Assembly: GCA_024641255.1 (NCBI GenBank)
Contig: JAHEDL010000125.1
Coordinates: 1 to 5,772 of the forward strand
Length of the DNA: 5,772 nt
DNA from: Pseudorhodobacter sp.
GTDB lineage: Bacteria; Pseudomonadota; Alphaproteobacteria; Rhodobacterales; Rhodobacteraceae
Direction: 5' to 3'
The position numbers were made by a program, and so were the translations under genes. Positions 1-4,613 of this stretch are shown in pieces. The notes beneath the pieces were generated by a model. That model made no database searches. It was not told the DNA's origin and saw nothing but the letters and a program-made list of their open reading frames with translations. The first letter of the stretch is position 1. Every line of letters begins with the position of its first letter.

Positions 1-27
1 GCAAACAACGAGGACAGAGCCGATCAC
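1..27 (-). CDS. 5' end of a probable low-molecular-weight protein tyrosine phosphatase (Wzb/Etp-like), cut by window edge
   Basis: Only nine codons are visible, starting with GTG at 25-27 and reading V(M)-I-G-S-V-L-V-V-C to the first base of the window. Low-molecular-weight tyrosine phosphatases of the Wzb/Etp type typically begin with a similar short hydrophobic beta strand ending in LVVC, where the Cys is the nucleophile of the C-x5-R phosphate loop. The frame opens 11 nt after the stop of the Wza-like gene, and a GAAAGG sequence overlapping that stop lies 7 nt before the GTG. In capsule loci the phosphatase commonly follows wza and dephosphorylates the Wzc tyrosine kinase. The gene order, start signal and nonapeptide all agree, but nine residues cannot prove a family, and the C-x5-R loop itself lies outside the window. 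Confidence 0.5.
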
Positions 28-34
28 CTGCTGA

Positions 35-40
35 CCTTTC
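35..40 (-). promoter_or_regulatory. Shine-Dalgarno-like site for the partial phosphatase gene
   Basis: On the minus strand GAAAGG overlaps the last two bases of the upstream TGA stop and sits 7 nt before the GTG at 25-27. It supports that GTG as the start and suggests that translation is coupled to the upstream export gene. Confidence 0.45.
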
Positions 41-1103
41 AGTTCTGCGACACGACTTGTGCAGCCCGCGTGGCGTTAACCGTTGGCAACAACGCACTGA
101 TCACGTCATTCCACTTCGACAAAGGCGAGCGCAAAACATAGACCACGTCACCGGGTTCAAGCAAGAACCGGGTGCCAAGCAGCAAACCCGTCGGCGACGA
201 TGTTTCAAGTTGGAACACCGTCATCTTGTTATTGATGCTGCGGAACACGAAAACACCGCGCGCGTCTGCCCGCTCTTCGCTGAGGCCGCCTTGGCGTGTC
301 AGCGCCTGGGTCAAGGTGATCTGTTCGATCGACAGATCGACAGTTGCAGGTTTGCGAATTTGGCCAAGCAGATAGGCTTCCTGCGCACGCCGCCGTGGCA
401 CGGTAACCACGTCACCCGCCCGCAGGATCGGGTTGTTCTGTTCGATGCCGGCATTCAGGAAACCAGCCACGTCAATGGTGTGAACCCGCCCGCCGCGCTG
501 CACCGATACCGCGCGCAGATCGGCATCTTCGGTAAAACCGCCCGCGGCGTTGATAGCGGTGATAAGGGAAATCGGTACCAAGCTGACGGTCTGGCTGTTG
601 GGGGCCTTAACCTCACCAGCCACAACGACACGCTGCGAGTTGAACGCCGCGACGCGCACGATCAACTGCGGATCTGGAATGAATTCGACAAGGCGTTTCG
701 CAAGCTCTGCGCGCACGTCTTCAGCAGTGCGGCCACTGGCGTCGACCTGCCCGATGAAGGGAAAGAAAAACGTGCCATCCGCCTGTACATAATAGCCAGA
801 ATCGGCGCCGCCAGTTTGCGTGACAGGCAGCATCAGCTCGGGGTGGTCAAACACAACCACATCCAACAGGTCACCCGACCCGATGTGATAGTCTGACGAT
901 TTGCCGACCGGCAAGCTGGAGGTGACATAGCCCTTGGCCGGGCGGCTGAAGGTATCAATATTCGAATCGTCGAGGCGAATAATGGTGACATCTTCTGTCT
1001 TACGGTGTTGCTGTTCTTTGGTTACCGGGAACCGGACGAAACCTTCCGAACACGCAGACAGAAAACTGAACAAAACAAGCGACACAACGATTCTTACCAG
1101 CAT
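39..1103 (-). CDS. wza: Wza-type outer-membrane polysaccharide export lipoprotein
   Basis: A 354-residue secreted lipoprotein, close to the length of E. coli Wza (about 380). The N-terminus is a lipoprotein signal peptide: a basic start (MLVR), a hydrophobic core, then the lipobox L15-S-A-C18. Cys18 would be lipidated, and Ser19 at the +2 position fits outer-membrane sorting. Residues about 70-152 form the polysaccharide export (PES) domain, opening with YHIGSGDLLDVVVF. Two SLBB-type beta-grasp domains follow at about 157-236 (start VVVAGEVKAPNS) and 243-325 (start AYLLGQIRKPATV). The C-terminal tail, about 327-354, could be the amphipathic helix that forms the outer-membrane pore in Wza. Proteins of this family assemble into ring-shaped channels that pass capsule or exopolysaccharide out of the cell with a Wzc-type co-polymerase. 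The start is supported by GGGGGAG five bases upstream. It lies 116 bp from the sugar operon, so it is probably transcribed separately, and it appears to lead into a phosphatase gene. Family assignment is firm; the polysaccharide is unknown. Confidence 0.95.
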   Translation of the reverse strand: MLVRIVVSLVLFSFLSACSEGFVRFPVTKEQQHRKTEDVTIIRLDDSNIDTFSRPAKGYVTSSLPVGKSSDYHIGSGDLLDVVVFDHPELMLPVTQTGGADSGYYVQADGTFFFPFIGQVDASGRTAEDVRAELAKRLVEFIPDPQLIVRVAAFNSQRVVVAGEVKAPNSQTVSLVPISLITAINAAGGFTEDADLRAVSVQRGGRVHTIDVAGFLNAGIEQNNPILRAGDVVTVPRRRAQEAYLLGQIRKPATVDLSIEQITLTQALTRQGGLSEERADARGVFVFRSINNKMTVFQLETSSPTGLLLGTRFLLEPGDVVYVLRSPLSKWNDVISALLPTVNATRAAQVVSQN

Positions 1104-1108
1104 TAAAA

Positions 1109-1115
1109 CTCCCCC
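1109..1115 (-). promoter_or_regulatory. Strong Shine-Dalgarno for the Wza-like gene
   Basis: The minus strand reads GGGGGAG, then five bases (TTTTA), then ATG at 1101-1103. This fixes the start that gives a complete lipoprotein signal peptide. Confidence 0.7.
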
Positions 1116-1131
1116 GAGTATGCACTTATTT

Positions 1132-1155
1132 TGCTAGCCGAAATACACCCTAGCA
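1132..1155. repeat. 6-bp inverted repeat (TGCTAG / CTAGCA) upstream of the Wza-like gene
   Basis: The plus strand carries TGCTAG at 1132-1137 and its exact reverse complement CTAGCA at 1150-1155, separated by 12 bp (arm centres 18 bp apart). It lies about 29-52 bp before the export gene start, in AT-rich DNA where a promoter is expected. It could be an operator or a leader hairpin. No convincing -35/-10 pair is visible; the best I can make out on the minus strand is TTCATG, 17 bp, TAGCAA, which is weak and overlaps both arms. Six-base arms can occur by chance. Confidence 0.3.
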
Positions 1156-1157
1156 TG

Positions 1158-1179
1158 AACCCCAAAATAAGACGGGGTT
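1158..1179 (-). terminator. Weak hairpin, possible terminator of the sugar operon
   Basis: AACCCC (1158-1163) and GGGGTT (1174-1179) form a perfect 6-bp stem around a 10-base AT-rich loop. It lies about 40 bp past the stop of the last sugar-operon gene and before the next gene, the expected place for a terminator. On the minus strand the stem is preceded by AAAA, but the bases after it (CATGC) are not T-rich, so it is a poor intrinsic terminator in that direction. A short T run (TTTT at 1178-1181) follows the stem on the plus strand, although no plus-strand gene ends here. Confidence 0.35.
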
Positions 1180-1219
1180 TTATGCGTCATACCATAAGAC
1201 TTAGAAAGTGCCAGTGGCG

Positions 1220-1912
1220 TTAAAGGCCGTGCAGCCAGCGCATACGGTCAGCCAGATCGGGGGCGCCAAACGCGAGTGACCCCATGACCACGGTTTCGGC
1301 ACCCGCCTGACGCAGCAGCGGCACCGTGATATCACGAATGCCGCCATCTGCGGCCAGAACAATGCGCCGCCCCGATGCGGCGATCAGACGCGCGGCCTCT
1401 TGCAGACGTGCGGTTGCTGAGGCGTCAAGGCCTTGGCCCTTCACGCCAATCGCGGTGCCTAGCAGGGTGAGCATATCCAAACGCCCCAACCAGGGCGCGG
1501 CCTGCGCCACCGGGGTTTCGACCCGCAGCACCATCCCGGCCTTGACGCCATGCGCCGCAATACGCGACAGGCCTTCGGCGGCGTTGGCGTTTTCAACGTG
1601 CAGGCTGATCAGGTCGGCCCCGGCTTCGGCAAACTGATCAATCTGCGACAGCAACACCGCATCAGCCACCATCAGATGCACATGGATCGGCAGCGCAGTT
1701 TCGGCGCGCAGACGCGCAACCAGATCGGGGAAGAACAGCAAGGCCGGCGCAAAGCGACCGTCGGCCACGTCGACATGCAAGATATCGGCATGCGGGGTGA
1801 TGCGGATCAGATCATCCGCCAAGCGGATCAAATCGGCTGACCACATCGAATATTCGGCCAACAGGCGGGTGCGGGGCAAGCTGCTGATCCAGTCGGATTG
1901 CGGGCGGGGCAT
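1220..1912 (-). CDS. Ribulose-phosphate 3-epimerase-like protein with divergent active-site loop
   Basis: A 230-residue (beta/alpha)8 protein of the ribulose-phosphate 3-epimerase family (usual length 215-230), which epimerises C3 of ketose phosphates through a metal-bound enediolate. The four metal/catalytic positions appear kept: H46 and D48 in HVDVADG (45-52), H79 in HVHLM (77-81) and D189 in ADGGI (188-192). YSMWSAD (21-27) matches the usual SILSAD strand. Three things are atypical. About 18 residues precede the barrel. The Met of the usual HVDVMDG is Ala50. The beta6 loop, normally MTVNPGFGGQ, reads LTLLGTAIGVKGQG (148-161). It may therefore act on another ketose phosphate, as AlsE does on D-allulose 6-phosphate, and not serve the Calvin or pentose-phosphate pathway. 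It is the last gene of the operon, 1 nt after the hydrolase stop, with AAGGAG 7 nt before its ATG. Confidence 0.85.
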   Translation of the reverse strand: MPRPQSDWISSLPRTRLLAEYSMWSADLIRLADDLIRITPHADILHVDVADGRFAPALLFFPDLVARLRAETALPIHVHLMVADAVLLSQIDQFAEAGADLISLHVENANAAEGLSRIAAHGVKAGMVLRVETPVAQAAPWLGRLDMLTLLGTAIGVKGQGLDASATARLQEAARLIAASGRRIVLAADGGIRDITVPLLRQAGAETVVMGSLAFGAPDLADRMRWLHGL

Positions 1913-1913
1913 G

Positions 1914-2711
1914 TCAGATCTCCTTCAGAAATTGGGTGATGGCGGTGGCCAGCGCGGCCAGATGCGCGGGCTTGTCGCGGCCCTTGGCGGGCAGATGCCG
2001 CAACCGGGCCTGCGCGATAAAATCGGCAAGCGCCTGCGCATGGGCGGCGGGGTGGATGGCGTCTTCTTCGGTCGCACAGATCAGCGTTGGCACCCGAAGC
2101 GCCCGCAGATCATCGACGGTTATGCCCGGACCATCGGCGGAAATGGCCGTAAGCAGGCGGGCCGTAGCGGCCTGATCTGGCCGATTAAAGAACCCCATCA
2201 ACGAGGCAAGATTATCAGGCGCGTCTTTGGCAAGACTCTGCGAGGTGGTGCTTTGGCGAAATATCGCCCGCGCTTCGGCGGCAGAGTGCCGTGCCAACAG
2301 CGCGCCCACTTCGGCATTCGGGGCCATATTGGCGGGGGCGGCATCGGTTACCCAAGCGGGGCGCACCAGAACCAAAGCCCGCACCAGATCGGGCCGGCGA
2401 ACCGCGATGCGGCTGGCAATCGCCGCGCCCATTGAAATGCCGCCAAGCACCACCGGTGCCTGCAAGGTTTCGATCAGCGCAATCACATCTTCGGCAAACT
2501 CTGCGATGGAAGGGGATGCCATCGGTGACGCCCCGTGGCCGGGGCATTCGACCCCGTGCCAGATTTGGCCGCCAAGTCCGGCCATTGCTTCGGCGATCTG
2601 GTTGGCATCGCCGCACAGCCCATGCAGAAACACCAAGGACACCCCGCCCGCCCCACCGCTATAAACCGCAAGGCTTCGGCCACCTCGTTGCAGAAAGTGG
2701 CTGGGGGTCAT
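1914..2711 (-). CDS. Alpha/beta-fold hydrolase (esterase or lactonase-like)
   Basis: A 265-residue serine hydrolase of the alpha/beta fold, a usual length for the family. The oxyanion-hole strand is FLHGLCGD (28-35), followed by the typical CPGHGAS turn (56-62). The nucleophile elbow is G91-I-S93-M-G95. A helical cap spans roughly 125-195. VPTLICATEEDAIHP (207-221) carries the likely acid D217, and H250 near the C-terminus is the likely catalytic His. There is no signal peptide, so it is cytoplasmic. The elbow resembles that of 3-oxoadipate enol-lactonase and related lactonases or carboxylesterases. Being between a sugar isomerase and an epimerase, and downstream of a dehydrogenase, it may open a sugar lactone or remove an acyl group; this is inference. 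The ATG overlaps the stop of the upstream gene as ATGA and has no clear Shine-Dalgarno, so translation is probably coupled. Substrate unknown. Confidence 0.88.
   Translation of the reverse strand: MTPSHFLQRGGRSLAVYSGGAGGVSLVFLHGLCGDANQIAEAMAGLGGQIWHGVECPGHGASPMASPSIAEFAEDVIALIETLQAPVVLGGISMGAAIASRIAVRRPDLVRALVLVRPAWVTDAAPANMAPNAEVGALLARHSAAEARAIFRQSTTSQSLAKDAPDNLASLMGFFNRPDQAATARLLTAISADGPGITVDDLRALRVPTLICATEEDAIHPAAHAQALADFIAQARLRHLPAKGRDKPAHLAALATAITQFLKEI
1920..1925 (-). promoter_or_regulatory. Shine-Dalgarno fixing the start of the RPE-like gene
   Basis: AAGGAG on the minus strand, seven bases before ATG 1910-1912, lies inside the last codons of the hydrolase gene. It shows that the N-terminal extension before the barrel is translated and that the internal Met23 is not the start. 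Confidence 0.75.
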
Positions 2712-3535
2712 AGCGCGGCCAAGGTTTGCGTAAGATAGGCCGCCACAGCCGCAGCTTCATCTGCCGCAAGGCCGTGGGTCACCAGATCGCCCGTGAAATC
2801 TGCCGCCTTCAAACGACCCAGAAAATGCGGGAAATCCACCACGCCCTTGCCTGCGGTGGCAAAACCCCCGGTGGGATCGCGGTCTTTGGCATGCGCCATG
2901 ATGATACGATCAGCCAACAAATCGACCGCCTGCGACAGCAGATCACGCTGCGCCGTCAACGATGCCACTTCGAACAGATTGGCCGGATCTAGCACAATCG
3001 CCAAAGCCGGGCTTTGCAGCGTATCAATCAGCACGCGCGCCCGACCTGCTGTGTCGATAACATTCGCAAGCTCTGGTTCAATGCCAAGCTTGACGCCTAG
3101 CGGTTCCGCCAGCGCGCAGGCTTTGGCCATTTCGTCCAGCAAATCCCGCCACGCCTCTGGGGTCGCGTTATCGGGATGATGACGCCATTGATCTTGCGCG
3201 TCGCGCGTGCCGCTGCATAGCGTTACCATATTGGTTCCAAGCGCCGCCGCGTTCCGGATCAGCAGATCAAGGCGCCGCAACCCGGTCGCGCGCACCGCCG
3301 GATCGGGGTGGATCATGTTATAGGTGCCAGACACCGCCGCAATCGCCACCCCTGTCGCGCGCGACGCTTCGGCCACTGCCGCCACCTGCGATGGCGTCAA
3401 AGCATCCGGCATCGCCGCCAGCCCCGAACAGGCCATGTTATATTGCACTGCCGCAAAGCCCGCCGCCTTCGCCGCCTGCAACACGGTCAGCGGATCGCTG
3501 CCTGCAAAGGTCTTGGCAAAAATTCCCAACCGCAT
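2708..3535 (-). CDS. TIM-barrel sugar (phosphate) isomerase/epimerase, IolE/AP-endonuclease-2-like superfamily
   Basis: 275 residues from ATG at 3535. An in-frame GTG immediately before it (3536-3538) would add one Met and cannot be excluded. The protein has the xylose-isomerase-like TIM-barrel layout: MRLGIFAKTF strand at the start, GIEPE (151-155) with metal ligand E153, VLDPAN (181-186) with D183, and MAHAKD (213-218) with H215. The fourth ligand in this superfamily is usually a Glu on the last strand. Here that strand reads LVTHGL (251-256), so His254 may take its place. Members isomerise, epimerise or dehydrate sugars and inositols; some act as beta-eliminases on 3-keto sugars. It directly follows a Gfo/Idh dehydrogenase with a 1-nt overlap (TGATG), the pairing also seen for inositol (IolG with IolE/IolI) and for keto-glycoside pathways. 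Cytoplasmic. Family sure, reaction not. Confidence 0.88.
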   Translation of the reverse strand: MRLGIFAKTFAGSDPLTVLQAAKAAGFAAVQYNMACSGLAAMPDALTPSQVAAVAEASRATGVAIAAVSGTYNMIHPDPAVRATGLRRLDLLIRNAAALGTNMVTLCSGTRDAQDQWRHHPDNATPEAWRDLLDEMAKACALAEPLGVKLGIEPELANVIDTAGRARVLIDTLQSPALAIVLDPANLFEVASLTAQRDLLSQAVDLLADRIIMAHAKDRDPTGGFATAGKGVVDFPHFLGRLKAADFTGDLVTHGLAADEAAAVAAYLTQTLAAL

Positions 3536-4611
3536 CACAGCGGCCCCGACACATCAGCCAACCGCACCGGTTGCCCAGACCGCGCCGATTGCGCGATGGC
3601 AACCATGGTGCGCACCGAAGCAATACCGTCTTCAATATCTGCACCGGTTTGCGGCGTGCCGTTCAGAACGGTGTCGGCGAAGCCTTCCAACTGACGGCGA
3701 TAGAAATGGCCGTCAGCGCCCAGAACCCGGTGGGTAGAGCCATCGGATTCGTGGAAAATATCAACCTCGGAGGATTTGTAATACCAAGGGTTATAGGTCT
3801 TGCCCAAGATCGACCCCTGTTCGCCGTAGATCTGGAACCCCTCGTGCCAATCCATCCGCACCGCCACCGTCAGGTCCAGATGCCCCAGAACCCCGTTGGC
3901 AAATTCAACATCAACGAACCAGCAGCGCATTCCGGCACGGTTTAGCAAACGCGCATCAACCGCAACGATCTCGCCCGCGAAATAGCGCGCTGTGTCAACC
4001 AGATGGCTGCCATGCGCCAACATATAATAGCGGTCCAGATCGGCTTTTGGGTTTTCCGAAGGCTTGCGGGCGTTTTTCGAGGTGACCATCAACGGCTGCA
4101 CCGCGTCTGTCATCGCGTAGCGGTGGGTATTGTCGCAATACCACGCCTTCAACGCCACCAATTGCCCCATTGGGCCGTCAATAAAGGTCTTTGCCGCCTG
4201 CAACCCCGCATCGTAACGCTTCATATGACCAACCTGCAGCACACAGCCCGAAGCCTGCACCGCAGCGCGCAACGACTCTGCCTCTTCAACGCTTGTGGCC
4301 AGCGGCTTTTCACACAACACATGCTTGCCCGCCGCCAAAGCCCGCAGCGCGGCAGGCACGTGGAAGGCGTCAGAGGTGGCGATAATCACGGCCTCTAGCT
4401 GCGGGTCGGCCAGCATCTTGTCGTAATCATTGTAAGACACCGTCGGCGCATGGGTCGCTGCCATCCGGTCACGCAGATCATCGGCAACGTCGCAGATCGC
4501 ATAAAGATCGGCGTTGCGGGCCTTGGTGCAGGATTCAAAATGCGCCGCCTGCGCGATTGGGCCACAGCCCAAAACCCCCACGCGCAAGGTTCGGTTTTCT
4601 TTGGCTGGCAT
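3535..4611 (-). CDS. Gfo/Idh/MocA-family NAD(P)-dependent sugar dehydrogenase
   Basis: 358 residues, normal for the family, which oxidises a hydroxyl of sugars, inositols or their derivatives. The Rossmann fold starts at once: VGVLGCGPIAQ (11-21) with G15-x-G17-xx-A20, and an acidic residue, D41, ends the second strand (AICD), favouring NAD over NADP. The hallmark EKP is at 101-103, with K102 the expected catalytic Lys, followed by QVGHMKRYD (126-134). HGSHLVD (200-206) holds the expected catalytic His203. The Asp usually four residues before this His is Ala199, with His200 next to it. The C-terminal domain includes IYGEQGSILG (261-270). The ATG at 4611 is chosen because CAGGAG lies 7 nt upstream and the Rossmann motif starts 10 residues later; the frame stays open for 93 codons further upstream, but that stretch overlaps the preceding gene and looks non-coding. 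It starts 2 nt after the GatZ-like stop. Confidence 0.93.
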   Translation of the reverse strand: MPAKENRTLRVGVLGCGPIAQAAHFESCTKARNADLYAICDVADDLRDRMAATHAPTVSYNDYDKMLADPQLEAVIIATSDAFHVPAALRALAAGKHVLCEKPLATSVEEAESLRAAVQASGCVLQVGHMKRYDAGLQAAKTFIDGPMGQLVALKAWYCDNTHRYAMTDAVQPLMVTSKNARKPSENPKADLDRYYMLAHGSHLVDTARYFAGEIVAVDARLLNRAGMRCWFVDVEFANGVLGHLDLTVAVRMDWHEGFQIYGEQGSILGKTYNPWYYKSSEVDIFHESDGSTHRVLGADGHFYRRQLEGFADTVLNGTPQTGADIEDGIASVRTMVAIAQSARSGQPVRLADVSGPL

Positions 4612-4613
4612 CT

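Noticed and set aside
57..896. Plus-strand open frame of 279 codons opposite the export lipoprotein gene
   Set aside because: It is antisense to a well-supported gene, its translation shows no recognisable domain, and it reflects the strong third-position GC bias of the real gene.
1797..2435. Plus-strand open frame of 212 codons spanning the RPE-like/hydrolase junction
   Set aside because: It crosses two real antisense genes, has no ribosome site or known motif, and its composition is that of a shadow frame.
3391..3945. Plus-strand open frame of 184 codons opposite the isomerase/dehydrogenase junction
   Set aside because: It is Pro/Arg/Ala-rich shadow sequence opposite two strongly supported genes.
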